Source: VAXT01 sp963728535 (GTDB taxonomy: Bacteria; Actinomycetota; Thermoleophilia; Gaiellales; Gaiellaceae). From it: 64,000 bases of DNA. Made by a program: the position numbers and the translations under genes. The notes beneath the pieces are model-generated. The model did no database searches and was not told where the DNA came from. It saw only the letters and a list, made by a program, of their open reading frames with translations. This document shows, one piece after another, positions 1 through 8,420 of this stretch. Position 1 is the first letter of the stretch. Each line of letters starts with the position of its first letter. The stretch lies in the NCBI GenBank assembly GCA_963728535.1, contig CAVSKK010000001.1:1054001-1118000 (forward strand), written 5' to 3'.

Positions 1-554
1 AGCCACCATCGCCGGTGCCCATGTAGAGCATCCCGTCGGGCCCGAACTGGAGCTGGCCGCCGTTGTGGTTCGAGTACTGCCCGGGTGCAGGATAGAGATG
101 ACCTATCCGCCGCGTCTCGGATCGGCGATGTTCGGGTTGTCTCGTCACGCGAGGTACCTCGTCAACTGCCATCTCGCTCGTGCCGGCGAGTCCGTGTAGT
201 AGACGTAGAAGCGGCGGCTCGTTGCGTAGTCGGGGGCGAAGGCCATCGAGAGCAGTCCGCGCTCGCCGCCGCACGAGATCAGTTCGTCGCGTCAGGAACG
301 TCGTCGGCGGTCCGCCGTCGACCATGAGCTTGATGTCGGCGCTAGAATCGTTGCCGGACTGCTCGAACGACGAAGAGCCGGTCGGATGTCCCCCGGCGGC
401 GCCGTCACGAACGTCGGCGACCGAGAAGTAGCGGAATGGGCTCCAGAGTGATGGTCTGCGGAGTCGACGACGCGCTGCTCTGCGCACCGAGTAGCGCAAG
501 CGCGGCCAGCCCGATGACGAGCGCCGCGAGCCCTCCCCGAGTCCCCCTCCTCAC
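1..554 (-). pseudogene. PQQ-dependent sugar dehydrogenase remnant (frameshifted, cut by window edge)
   Basis: Reading leftwards, pieces of a glucose/sorbosone dehydrogenase beta-propeller appear in successive frames: a GTG start at 554 with a signal-like hydrophobic segment, then FVTAPPGD, then RLFVV, then EQSG, then CGGERGLLSMAFAPDY, then YNHNGGQLQFGPDG and LYMGTGDGG at the window edge. At least three frame changes occur within 550 bases, so no full protein can be made as written. An intact relative lies at 47326-48408 with the matching segments GGGEQGLLSVAFHP and NGGQLAFGPDG. The start overlaps the stop of the exporter upstream (GTGA), so it was once translationally coupled. It is either a decayed gene or a stretch of poor base quality. 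Confidence 0.75.
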
Positions 555-1999
555 CCCTCGAAGGATACGCCCCTCGGCGAAATAGGCAAAGCTCGATCCG
601 ACCTACGAAGCCGCGTCACGAACAGGGCCAGCACGGCCCCGGCGAAGGCGGCTACGGCGCTCATCCAGAAGGCCGTCACAAATGCCCCTTCAGTAGGGAC
701 ATCGGTGCCCGGAATCGTCTTGGCCGTCAGGATCGCGGCACCCAGCTGGCCGCCGATCACGCCGCCGATCGTCCGCATGACCGTGTTCACGCCCGTGCCG
801 ACTCCGGTCTCGGTCGGCCGCACCGCATCGACGATCAGCTTCGCCATCGCCGCGAACGCGAAGGGCACGCCCGCACCGAGGACGAACATCCCGAGCACGA
901 TGTGCCAGGGCCGCGAGTGCCAGACGGCGAGGATCGTGATCCCGCCCGAGGCCATGAGCATCCCGAGCGCGAGCGGCCACTTCGAGCCGTAACGCCTGCC
1001 GAGGATCCCGGCGAGCGGGCCCGAGAAGAACCCGCCCAGAGCCCCGGGCAGGAGGTAGAGCCCGGCCTGCGTCGAGGTCGCGCCGAACCCGTAATCCACC
1101 ATCGCCGCGACCGAAGCTGAAAGGCCCGTCGGCGTCTGCACGAAGTTCGGGATGAGGACGAACGAGCCGAACATCGCGAAGCCGGCGATCATCGCCGTCA
1201 GGTTCGTGAGCAGGACGGGACGGTGCGCGAGCATCCGCATGTCGACCATCGGCTCGGGAATGCGCAGCTCGACGAGCGCCCAGGCGATGAGAGCGATCGC
1301 CGCGCCGGCGAAGAGGCCCACGATCCGTCCCGACTGCCAGCCCCAGGCCTCACCCTCCGTCAGCGCGAGCAACAGGCAGACGAGGCCGACCGAGAGGAGC
1401 GCCGCGCCGGGGACGTCGACGCGCGACTTCGTCATGACCGGCGACTCGGGCACGAAGAAGTGGATGCAGACGGCCGCGATGCCGACGCCGAGCGCTCCGA
1501 CGACGAAGAGCCACCGCCACGACACATGGTCGACGATCAGCCCGGAGAGCACGAGTCCGAGCCCGCCGCCGACTGCGAAGACCGAAGAGACGATGCCGAC
1601 CGCGACCCCGACCTTCTCCGGCGGGAACTCGTCCTTGATGATCGCGAAGCTGAGCGGGAAGACCGCGCCACCGGTTCCCTGCACCATGCGGAAGGCGATC
1701 AGCACCCAGATGTTCGGCGCCGCGGCGGCACCGACACAGCCGACGAAGAAGATCCCCAGGCTGATCACGAGCAGCCGCTTCTTCCCGTACTGGTCGCCGA
1801 GCTTTCCGAGCAGCGGCGTCGCCACCGAGGCGGTGAGGAGGAAGCCGGTCAGGAGCCAGGTCGCCCACACGGTCGTCGTGTCCAATTCGCGCTGGAGCGC
1901 CGGGAGCGCCGGAATCACCATCGTCTGCTGCAGCGCAAAGGCGATGCCCGCGAGCGTCAGGATCGCGAGCGTGACGTTGTAGTGCTGCCGTTCTCTCAA
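551..1999 (-). CDS. MFS drug exporter, DHA2 (EmrB/QacA-like) family
   Basis: A 482-residue inner-membrane protein with about 14 hydrophobic segments, the size and topology of DHA2 proton-coupled multidrug exporters. Loop 2-3 carries motif A (GKLGDQYGKKR, residues 65-75), and RMVQGTGGAVFP (104-115) fits the conserved segment in helix 4. The start is TTG at 1999, overlapping the stop of the Rieske oxygenase (TTGA), so the two genes form a coupled pair. Export of a compound made or modified by the oxygenase is possible but is inferred only from this coupling. The substrate is unknown. Confidence 0.88.
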   Translation of the reverse strand: MRERQHYNVTLAILTLAGIAFALQQTMVIPALPALQRELDTTTVWATWLLTGFLLTASVATPLLGKLGDQYGKKRLLVISLGIFFVGCVGAAAAPNIWVLIAFRMVQGTGGAVFPLSFAIIKDEFPPEKVGVAVGIVSSVFAVGGGLGLVLSGLIVDHVSWRWLFVVGALGVGIAAVCIHFFVPESPVMTKSRVDVPGAALLSVGLVCLLLALTEGEAWGWQSGRIVGLFAGAAIALIAWALVELRIPEPMVDMRMLAHRPVLLTNLTAMIAGFAMFGSFVLIPNFVQTPTGLSASVAAMVDYGFGATSTQAGLYLLPGALGGFFSGPLAGILGRRYGSKWPLALGMLMASGGITILAVWHSRPWHIVLGMFVLGAGVPFAFAAMAKLIVDAVRPTETGVGTGVNTVMRTIGGVIGGQLGAAILTAKTIPGTDVPTEGAFVTAFWMSAVAAFAGAVLALFVTRLRRSDRALPISPRGVSFEG

Positions 2000-3003
2000 G
2001 AGAGGGCTGTGCCGACGAGCTCCTGGAAGCGGGCGACGAGTTGCTCGCTCTTGTCGAGCAGTCGGCCCTCATCCAGGATCCTCGAGCTCACGCCTTTCTG
2101 AACGCGCTCGACGAGGACGCGGTCCTCCCCACCGACCTGCCGGTCGAACGCGAGCAGCTCCTCCACCCAGTCGCGGTCCGCATCCGCGGCGAAGAAGTAG
2201 TCGAGGAACGCCGTCGAGCGCTCCGGGCCGGCCGGCAGAAGCGGCCCGATCGAGAGGTTCGGCGTTCCCGCGAACACGTTGACCCTGAGGTTCGGCCAGA
2301 CGAAGTGGAACTGCGCCCCGCCTGCCCCCGCCTCGCGCGTATGTGCGAACTGGGACAGGACGTGCTCGCCGGTCGGCTCGAGCCGGTACTCGTCGGGGTC
2401 GACGTCGTAGGCGGCGCTGAAGCCCTTGTGCGCGACCGGGCAGTGGTAGCACTCGAGGTAGTTCTCGCAGCCGATCTTCCAGTTCGCGGCGAGCTCGTAC
2501 TCGTCGCGGGAGTGGAAGACGAGTTCGTCGACGGGGACGAGGTCCGGCAGTGGGCCGAGGGTCTCCGCGAGCGGCGTCGCCTCCGCGTCCGGGTTGACGA
2601 AGCAGAACGGGCCCCACGTCTCGAGGCGCAGCGGGAGCAGGGAGAGTCCTTCCGCCTCGAAGCCCTCCTCGCGCTCCGAACGCGGCGCGGCCCGGAGCGA
2701 GCCGTCGAGCGCGTATGTCCACGCGTGGTAGGGGCACTGAATCGATTTCCCCGTCCCCGCGCTCTCGGCGAGCAGCGAGCCGCGGTGGCGACAGACGTTG
2801 AGGAAGGCGCGAAGCCCATCCTCGGCGCGGACGACGAGGACCGGCACGTCGCCGGCCCAGGCGGCGAAGCGATCTCCGACGTCCTGCACCTGTCCCGCGT
2901 GGCCGACGTACTGCCACGCCCGCCGGAAGATCCGCTCCTGCTCGCGGCGGAGGACATCCGGGTCGGAGTACCAGCTCCAGGGCAGGGTGCGCAGCGCGGA
3001 CAC
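1996..3003 (-). CDS. Rieske non-heme iron oxygenase, alpha subunit
   Basis: A 335-residue protein with the two-domain layout of ring-hydroxylating and demethylating oxygenases. The N-terminal Rieske [2Fe-2S] ligands are C71-R-H73 and C90-PY-H93. The catalytic domain has NWKIGCENYLECYHCPVAH (174-192), where H187 and H192 would bind mononuclear Fe(II), with an Asp near EDRVLVERVQ as likely third ligand. The shape resembles choline or carnitine monooxygenase-type enzymes, but the substrate cannot be read from sequence. No ferredoxin or reductase partner lies nearby, so electrons must come from elsewhere. It is first in a coupled pair with the DHA2 exporter. Confidence 0.88.
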   Translation of the reverse strand: MSALRTLPWSWYSDPDVLRREQERIFRRAWQYVGHAGQVQDVGDRFAAWAGDVPVLVVRAEDGLRAFLNVCRHRGSLLAESAGTGKSIQCPYHAWTYALDGSLRAAPRSEREEGFEAEGLSLLPLRLETWGPFCFVNPDAEATPLAETLGPLPDLVPVDELVFHSRDEYELAANWKIGCENYLECYHCPVAHKGFSAAYDVDPDEYRLEPTGEHVLSQFAHTREAGAGGAQFHFVWPNLRVNVFAGTPNLSIGPLLPAGPERSTAFLDYFFAADADRDWVEELLAFDRQVGGEDRVLVERVQKGVSSRILDEGRLLDKSEQLVARFQELVGTALS

Positions 3004-3025
3004 GCCGCGAATCTACCGGGCGGGA

Positions 3026-3691
3026 CTACGGCTGGTTGGGCGCGGCGGTGTCGCCGCCCAGGGCGCTCGTGATCGCCTCCGCGAGTGACGGATGAACGCT
3101 GAACACGCGCTCGAGGCCTGTGATCGAGAGCACTCGTGAGACGACGGGGTTGCCGGCCACCACGATGAGCTCCCTGCCTTGTGCCTGCATTTTCTTCATC
3201 GAGGCGACAATCGTCCCCAGAGCGGTCGAGTCGATGAACGGCACCTCGGTCAGGTCGAGGATCACACGGGGATGATCGGTCGACTCGAGTACCTCGTCGA
3301 GTTGCGTGGTGTTGTGAAGATCGAGCTCGCCCTCGGCCGAGACCACCTGGACTCCTGAGCCCAGCGGAACCGTCCTCATGCGGACGACGAGCCCGTCCAC
3401 CTCGGCGGGGCTGCGAAGAGGCGGTTTTCCGTCGCGCCGCGCGAGCCGGTAGGAGTGGCCGTCCAGATGGATTTGAGCGAAGTCGAGATCCGAGGATTCG
3501 AGCCAGCGCTCGATGCGCTCGAGGCTGTCGAGGAGAGCACGGTCCGAGCCCGAGCGGCCGTCGAGGTCGACGCGAACCTGGAAGCGCTCGTCGTCGCAGG
3601 GCACGACTTCCGCGTGAAAGCCGTTCAGGCGCTCGATGAGCGAGAGCGCCAGGGGCGCCGATGGAGCCTCTATGTGAAGCGATTCAGGCAC
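3026..3691 (-). CDS. STAS-domain anti-sigma-factor antagonist with extra N-terminal module
   Basis: 221 residues. The C-terminal half (about 110-210) is a STAS domain with VILDLTEVPFIDSTALGTIV at 143-162; S155 is the residue that a RsbW/SpoIIAB-type kinase would phosphorylate. The first ~90 residues are a separate alpha/beta module (SLIERLNGF, then RFQVRVDL, then IERWLESSDLDFAQIHLDGHS) that recurs in the neighbouring ANTAR protein. STAS proteins of this type control a sigma factor by partner switching with an anti-sigma kinase; none is encoded nearby. It lies 49 bases downstream of the ANTAR gene on the same strand, so the two are probably co-transcribed. Confidence 0.85.
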   Translation of the reverse strand: MPESLHIEAPSAPLALSLIERLNGFHAEVVPCDDERFQVRVDLDGRSGSDRALLDSLERIERWLESSDLDFAQIHLDGHSYRLARRDGKPPLRSPAEVDGLVVRMRTVPLGSGVQVVSAEGELDLHNTTQLDEVLESTDHPRVILDLTEVPFIDSTALGTIVASMKKMQAQGRELIVVAGNPVVSRVLSITGLERVFSVHPSLAEAITSALGGDTAAPNQP

Positions 3692-3740
3692 AGACCCTCT
3701 TCTCCATCGACCAAAGTCGCCGCAGTCATATCGTTACCAC

Positions 3741-4268
3741 TCAATGCAGCGATCCGCGAGGGCCTCCGCTGAGCCGAGCGAGCACCGGCGGAGTATCGGG
3801 CGAGTGGACGACCTTGGCGGCGAGGCTCTTCACATCGATCCCTTGCGAACGGGCGGCGGAGCGCAGAAACGCGCAGGCCTCGTCGAGCGTGACGCCGAGT
3901 CTCTCGGCCAGCATTCCCTTGGCCTGCTCGATCACCACGCGGCTCTCGAGCGCGGCCTGAAGCTGAATCGTCCGCTCGAGCAGGAACTCCGTCGCATCGG
4001 CGGGCTTGCCGTTGACGGGCGCCACGAACGTCAAGGAGCGGTCTCCGAACTGGATCTCGCAGGATGCTTCGTCCCCGTCTCCAAGCCAGTCACCGATCGC
4101 GCGAAAGAGCTGCAGGAGCGATGACGCAGTCTCCCTGCCCGGCCTGACATGCACCTCGTAGAGGCCTTCCTCGGAGAAGGCCGCACCACCGACGCCGTCG
4201 AGGGCGGCAACCAACTCGTGCGAGCGTGCTTCGCTCGTCGTGGTCACTCTTATCGTCTCGGCGGGCAT
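3741..4268 (-). CDS. ANTAR-domain RNA-binding antiterminator
   Basis: 175 residues. The ANTAR domain lies at about 108-155 (ESRVVIEQAKGMLAERLGVT, then ACAFLRSAARSQG), with the conserved A-K-G-x-L core of the three-helix RNA-binding fold. ANTAR proteins bind paired hexaloop RNA hairpins to prevent transcription termination. The N-terminal ~90 residues (HELVAALDGV, LYEVHV, AIGDWLG, CEIQFGDRSLTF) match the module before the STAS domain of the next gene, so this is probably a shared sensor or dimerisation unit. There is no GAF or receiver domain, unlike many ANTAR proteins. It starts at ATG 4268 and is first in the STAS operon. Confidence 0.85.
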   Translation of the reverse strand: MPAETIRVTTTSEARSHELVAALDGVGGAAFSEEGLYEVHVRPGRETASSLLQLFRAIGDWLGDGDEASCEIQFGDRSLTFVAPVNGKPADATEFLLERTIQLQAALESRVVIEQAKGMLAERLGVTLDEACAFLRSAARSQGIDVKSLAAKVVHSPDTPPVLARLSGGPRGSLH

Positions 4269-4462
4269 CGTGCTCCCTTCGTCGCGGAACCTTACGGTTG
4301 CAACGAAGAGAAGTGCCGGCGACTTGCGGAGAGGGTCGTAGCCCTGCGTCTGCCCGACTGCTCGCTGTTTCCACCTCAGAGTCTACTCGCGGCATGCTCG
4401 AGGCACGTTCCGCCCCTGTTTGGCGAACCTCGTCGGAGCCCAAGCCTCCTTAGTTCAAGAGA

Positions 4463-4627
4463 TCAGGGCGGGGGCCCCAGCGGGTCCCAAGGCTCTCCGG
4501 TTTGCCAAGGGCCTTCGTCCTTCGGCTTCTTCGACTGGCGACGTGGGTCGAACCAGCGCGCCATCTGCTTGAGGCTGTGCGCAACGCGGCTGGTGAACGT
4601 CGGGCGCTTTAGATCGCGGTACCGCAT
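4463..4627 (-). CDS. Small basic protein (hypothetical)
   Basis: A 54-residue open frame between the ANTAR gene and the palindromic repeats: a basic N-terminal half (MRYRDLKRPTFTSR) and a Pro/Trp-rich end (GPWQTGEPWDPLGPPP). Composition looks protein-like rather than random, but no good ribosome binding site is visible and no family is recognised. The rest of 4269-4696 holds the ANTAR upstream region and nothing else I can support. Confidence 0.3.
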   Translation of the reverse strand: MRYRDLKRPTFTSRVAHSLKQMARWFDPRRQSKKPKDEGPWQTGEPWDPLGPPP

Positions 4628-4696
4628 TGACCGAGTCTATGCCGTCTCGGCGGACCCTCCTACTAGCGCCTTACGTGCTCTTGTTCACGTACTTCC

Positions 4697-4790
4697 GGGG
4701 TCAGGTCTTGCGTTGCGACACAGAGATCCTGGCCGAAAGAGGTCTCGCCTCGCAGCCCAAAGGCAACGTTTCAACGCAAGACCTGACCCC
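4697..4790. repeat. 94-bp palindromic element, copy 1
   Basis: It begins GGGGTCAGGTCTTGCGTTG and ends with the exact reverse complement of those 19 bases, giving a hairpin-forming unit with long terminal inverted repeats. The ends resemble REP/MITE sequences mobilised by Y1 (IS200-like, REP-associated) transposases; that resemblance is recalled, not searched. A diverged second copy follows after 11 bases. Confidence 0.8.
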
Positions 4791-4801
4791 AAGGTCGGTC
4801 C

Positions 4802-4894
4802 GGGGTCACATCTTGCATTGCAACACAGAGTTCCGGAGTAGGAGAGGTCGGGCTCGCGGCCTGAAGGCAATGTTTCAACGCAAGACTTGACCCC
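4802..4894. repeat. 93-bp palindromic element, copy 2
   Basis: Same architecture as the copy at 4697-4790: it starts GGGGTCACATCTTGCATTG and ends CAACGCAAGACTTGACCCC, with inverted ends that pair imperfectly. Internal segments CACAGAG and AAGGCAA-GTTTCAACGCAAGAC are shared between copies. It stops 13 bases before the stop codon of the MFS gene and could act as its terminator. Confidence 0.78.
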
Positions 4895-4907
4895 ACCTGG
4901 GAGGCGG

Positions 4908-6146
4908 TTACTCGGCGGGTTCCGGTAGCTCTCGCATTTTTGGGATTGGGGACGGCAAAAGCCAGAGGAAGCCGGCGATCGCGCCGATGACTGCGATCCA
5001 GAGCGTCGGCCGAAGCCCGATCGCTGTCCCCAGGAAGCCGCCGATCAGCGATCCCACCGGCCGGACGCCGTTGTTGACGACCATGTACGCGCCCGACACG
5101 CGCGAGCGCAGCCGGTGCGGGACGAGCGCGGCGAAGATCGAGCCTGCGCTGATGTCGAGGATCATCACGCCGAGCCCGCTGCCGAACTCCGCGAGGAAGA
5201 GCATCGCGAGGACGAGCGGCTTGGGGCCGTCCGCCAACGGCACCAGCACGAGGGGCACCGGAAAGAGGATGCACCCGAGCAGGTAGGTCGGGCCGATCCC
5301 GATCCTTCTCCCGAGCCGGGTCGTGATCAGCGAGCCGATCACGCCGCCGACGGCGGCCGCGCCGAGGACGAGCCCGAGCGTGCCCGGCCCGACGTCCAGG
5401 GAACGGACGACGTAGAGGATGAAGAGCGCCCAGAAGATGAAGTTGAAGAGGTTGATCGTCGCGGTTGCGAGCAACGACGCCCGCATGGACGGATTCCCCC
5501 AGACGAAGCGCACACCGGCGACCACGTGCCCGCTCTCGGCCTCCTCCGTCGGGGGCTCCTCCGGGGAGATCGAGCGGAGAAAGAGCGCCGAGACGAGGTA
5601 GCTGAAGGCGTCGACGACCAGCGCGAACGGCGCCTTCAGGACCGCGACGAGGATGCCTCCGACGCTGGGCCCGGCGACGTACGAGAAGGCGCGGCTGCCG
5701 ACGAGGAACGAGTTCGCCTCGACGTAACTCTCCCGCGGGACGATCGAGACGAAGAGCGAGCTGTACGAGACGTGGAAGAACACCGTCATGGTTCCGACGA
5801 GGAACGCGACGACGTAGAGCTGCTGGATCACGAGCGCGTCGAACGCGTAGGCGAGCGGAATCGTCGCGAGCAGAGCCCCGCGAATCAGATCGGTCGCGAT
5901 CATGATCCGGCGCCGGCCGCCATGCCGGTCGACCCAGGCGCCCGCATGCAGCGCGAAGAAGAGGTTGGGCACCAGCTCGGCGGCGATCAGGTAGCCCATT
6001 TGCGACGCGTCCGCGTCGAGCACGAGCACGGCCGTGAGCGGCACGGCGATCATCGTGATCTGGTCGCCGAAGAGCGAGATCGTCTGGCCCACCCAGAACC
6101 GCCGGAAGACGAGATTCCCGCGCAGCAGCTGCGGAACCAGCCGCAT
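4908..6146 (-). CDS. MFS exporter, DHA3 (macrolide/enterobactin-type) family
   Basis: 412 residues with about 12 transmembrane helices. The opening FRRFWVGQTISLFGDQIT is the typical first helix of DHA3/MefA-like exporters, and the loop after helix 2 has AGAWVDRHGGRRRIMI (motif A-like). It starts at ATG 6146 sharing one base with the stop of the serine hydrolase gene (TGATG), so these genes are coupled: LysE exporter, hydrolase, DHA3 exporter in order of transcription. A drug efflux role is likely by family; the substrate is unknown. Confidence 0.87.
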   Translation of the reverse strand: MRLVPQLLRGNLVFRRFWVGQTISLFGDQITMIAVPLTAVLVLDADASQMGYLIAAELVPNLFFALHAGAWVDRHGGRRRIMIATDLIRGALLATIPLAYAFDALVIQQLYVVAFLVGTMTVFFHVSYSSLFVSIVPRESYVEANSFLVGSRAFSYVAGPSVGGILVAVLKAPFALVVDAFSYLVSALFLRSISPEEPPTEEAESGHVVAGVRFVWGNPSMRASLLATATINLFNFIFWALFILYVVRSLDVGPGTLGLVLGAAAVGGVIGSLITTRLGRRIGIGPTYLLGCILFPVPLVLVPLADGPKPLVLAMLFLAEFGSGLGVMILDISAGSIFAALVPHRLRSRVSGAYMVVNNGVRPVGSLIGGFLGTAIGLRPTLWIAVIGAIAGFLWLLPSPIPKMRELPEPAE

Positions 6147-7261
6147 CAGCGGCCGAAGCGGAGGAGCGCTGCGCGGGCAACGCGCGAAGCGAGAACGTCG
6201 GACGCCGAGCCGACGCCGCCCCCGTTCCAGGTGAACACCGTGACGACGAAGGCGCCGTCATGCGAGTAGACGAGACCGGTGTCATGCCTCGCCTTCTCGA
6301 TCCAGCCCGCCTTGTGCAACACGGTCACGCCGCGGCCGCGCACGTACGTCAGGCCGCCGCGCGTGCGCGCGTGCGCGAGCAGGTAGAGGAGAAACCGCGC
6401 GTCGGCGGGGATGAAAGCGCCCCGGAAGCGCTGGACGAGAGCGCCTCGGGCGCCGGCGGCCAGATGGAGTGCGCGCTCGAGGCGCGCCATGTCCCAGGCG
6501 GTCGTGGCCTTGCCGATGAAGGAGGGGCGTCCGAAGATCTCGAGCGGGATCGGCGAGCGCGCGATCCCGTACTCCTCGACGATGTAGCCGCCGTACATGT
6601 CGCTGTCCGCGAGGCCGACCGCCCGCATCATCGTGTTCACGCGAGCCGAGCCCCCGGAGGTCGAGCCCCCGATCGCCGCGAGCAGCTCGTTCGCGGCGCG
6701 ATCGTCCGAGTAGACCAGCATCTGCCACAGGAGGCTCGCGAGCCTCGTCCCGGGCTCGGGAATCCCGCGCAGGCCGCGCAGGAGCTCGACCGCGATCGCG
6801 AGCTTGAGCGTCGATGCAGCCGGAAAGCGGGCTCGAGCGTTCCAGGCTGCTCCCGCACCTGTTCGCAGGTCCTGGACGAAGAGGCCGCAGACTCCTGGAA
6901 AGCCGCGCGCGAGGCCGCGCACCTTGCGCGCAAGAGCCGGATCCTCGTACCCGCGCAGCGGCGGTGCCGGCCCGTCCGGCGCGGCCTCTCGAGGCAGCCC
7001 GAACACCGGGCCGATGCGCGTCGAGGAGCGGCGCCCGCGGGCGTCGACAGCCGTCACGCGCAAGGTGACGTCTCGCTGCGGCAGGGGAACGTCGAGCACG
7101 AACCTGCGTCTCAGCACGTTCCTCGTCGCCATGACACGTCCGTCGACGCGCACGAGGAGCAGGCGCGTGCCAGGCGCGACGCGGCCCTTGACCCGACCGA
7201 AGGACACCTCGCGGGGCGCCGGCGAGACGATCGCCGGCGGAGGGAGTGCCGCTATGCCCAC
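6146..7261 (-). CDS. Class A beta-lactamase-fold serine hydrolase with N-terminal Ig-like domain
   Basis: 371 residues. The catalytic domain has S150-T-L-K153 (SxxK nucleophile/base), SDD at 185-187 in the place of the SDN loop, and HKAGW near residue 333 in the place of the KTG strand. This is the set seen in beta-lactamase2-family hydrolases. Residues ~15-90 form an Ig-like beta domain. No clear signal peptide is present, and the GTG start at 7261 is tied to the previous stop (TAGTG). Whether it cleaves beta-lactams or is a peptidase/esterase cannot be decided; the Asp in SDD and the altered KTG argue for a non-classical substrate. Confidence 0.82.
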   Translation of the reverse strand: MGIAALPPPAIVSPAPREVSFGRVKGRVAPGTRLLLVRVDGRVMATRNVLRRRFVLDVPLPQRDVTLRVTAVDARGRRSSTRIGPVFGLPREAAPDGPAPPLRGYEDPALARKVRGLARGFPGVCGLFVQDLRTGAGAAWNARARFPAASTLKLAIAVELLRGLRGIPEPGTRLASLLWQMLVYSDDRAANELLAAIGGSTSGGSARVNTMMRAVGLADSDMYGGYIVEEYGIARSPIPLEIFGRPSFIGKATTAWDMARLERALHLAAGARGALVQRFRGAFIPADARFLLYLLAHARTRGGLTYVRGRGVTVLHKAGWIEKARHDTGLVYSHDGAFVVTVFTWNGGGVGSASDVLASRVARAALLRFGR

Positions 7262-7887
7262 TAGCGGCGCTCGGTCGCCAGGCGGATTCCGAGAGCGATG
7301 AGCACCGCACCGGTGACGGCCTCGATCGCACGCCGAATCGCCGGCCGGCCGAGCAGCTCGCCCGCTCCGGCGACCGCGAAGGCGTACGCCGTCAGCCAGA
7401 CGAGCGTCATAAGGGAGAAGACGAGACCCAGGCCGAGTAGCGCGGCGAACGCGTGCTGCTCCGGCGCGAACTGCGGCAGCAGGCTCGGGAAGAAAGCCGC
7501 CATCTTCGGGTTCCCGAGGTTGCTGAGCAGCCCTTGCCGGAACGCGGCGCGGCCCTCGAGCGACCCACGCCTCACGGTTTCGGAGCGATCTCCCAAACGA
7601 CCGCGAATCGCGGCTACGAGCGAGCGGGCGCCGAGCCAGACGAGGTAGGCGGCGCCGAGGAGCTTCACCGCCAGGAAGGCGGGCTCGGACGCGGCGAGCA
7701 GCGCGGCGATTCCGGCCGCGGTCGCCAGCGTCCAGGTCGCCTGCCCGCTCGAGACGCCGAGCGCCGTGAACACGCCTGCGCGCCGTCCCCCGAGGAGTGA
7801 GTTCCGGATCGTGAGCGCCGTGTCGGGGCCGGGCGTCACGATCACGATCGCGGAGACTCCCAGGAAGGCAGCGATTTGGCCGACCAC
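7261..7887 (-). CDS. LysE/RhtB-family amino-acid exporter
   Basis: 208 residues with five or six transmembrane segments. The signature VTPGPDTALTIRNSLLGGRR (residues 17-36) and LLSNLGNPKMAAFFPSLLPQ (~120-139) are diagnostic of LysE/RhtB translocators that export basic or neutral amino acids. The start is GTG at 7887. It is first in a three-gene coupled unit with the serine hydrolase and DHA3 exporter, and divergent from the pore-loop protein. Confidence 0.9.
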   Translation of the reverse strand: MVGQIAAFLGVSAIVIVTPGPDTALTIRNSLLGGRRAGVFTALGVSSGQATWTLATAAGIAALLAASEPAFLAVKLLGAAYLVWLGARSLVAAIRGRLGDRSETVRRGSLEGRAAFRQGLLSNLGNPKMAAFFPSLLPQFAPEQHAFAALLGLGLVFSLMTLVWLTAYAFAVAGAGELLGRPAIRRAIEAVTGAVLIALGIRLATERR

Positions 7888-7947
7888 GGCTCCAGTTTCT
7901 CAGAACGCCCGCCCTGGGCCATCCGCCGCCGTCGGGACACTGGAGAC

Positions 7948-8283
7948 GTGATCCGCGAGGAGCTGACGCTCATCATGACCTGGGAGGAGCGGCATCGCCG
8001 CCTCCTGGCGCGGCTCGCAATCGTCCTCATGGCGACGCTCGCCATCGACGCGCTCGGGTCGGTCCTGGTCTACCTCCTCGAGCGCGGCGCTGACGGAACG
8101 GAGATCACGACCTTCGGCGACGCGGTCTTCTTCACGACGGTTCAGCTCTTGACCGTCTCCTCGCAGCTCAGGAACCCGCTCACTCCGTGGGGCCGGGTCG
8201 TCGACGTCCTCCTCGAGGTCTGGGCCGTGATCGTCGTCGCCGGATCCGCCGGAGCGGTCGCCGCGTTCTTCTCGGACAGCTGA
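7948..8283 (+). CDS. Two-helix membrane protein with degenerate ion-channel pore loop
   Basis: About 111 residues from GTG 7948 (an alternative ATG at 7975 follows GAGGAG). There are two hydrophobic helices (LARLAIVLMATLAIDALGSV and EVWAVIVVAGSAGAVAAFF) with FGDAVFFTTVQLLTVSSQL between them. The spacing matches the Ion_trans_2 potassium channel core, where FTTVTLTTVGYGD is expected, but the selectivity filter GYG is replaced by SSQ. It may form a non-selective or non-conducting channel. The 60 bases between it and lysE must hold both promoters; none is clear. Confidence 0.6.
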   Translation: MIREELTLIMTWEERHRRLLARLAIVLMATLAIDALGSVLVYLLERGADGTEITTFGDAVFFTTVQLLTVSSQLRNPLTPWGRVVDVLLEVWAVIVVAGSAGAVAAFFSDS

Positions 8284-8420
8284 ATCCGCCTCTGCGAGCC
8301 AAATACTCGCCCTGGAGCCCGATCGCGCGCAACCCGATACACTTCCCCGCAGAACAAGAACGTGTACCGGTGGCGCTCTGCCTCCTCGTGCGTTCATGAG
8401 TAGTAAGGGAGGTGGAATTG

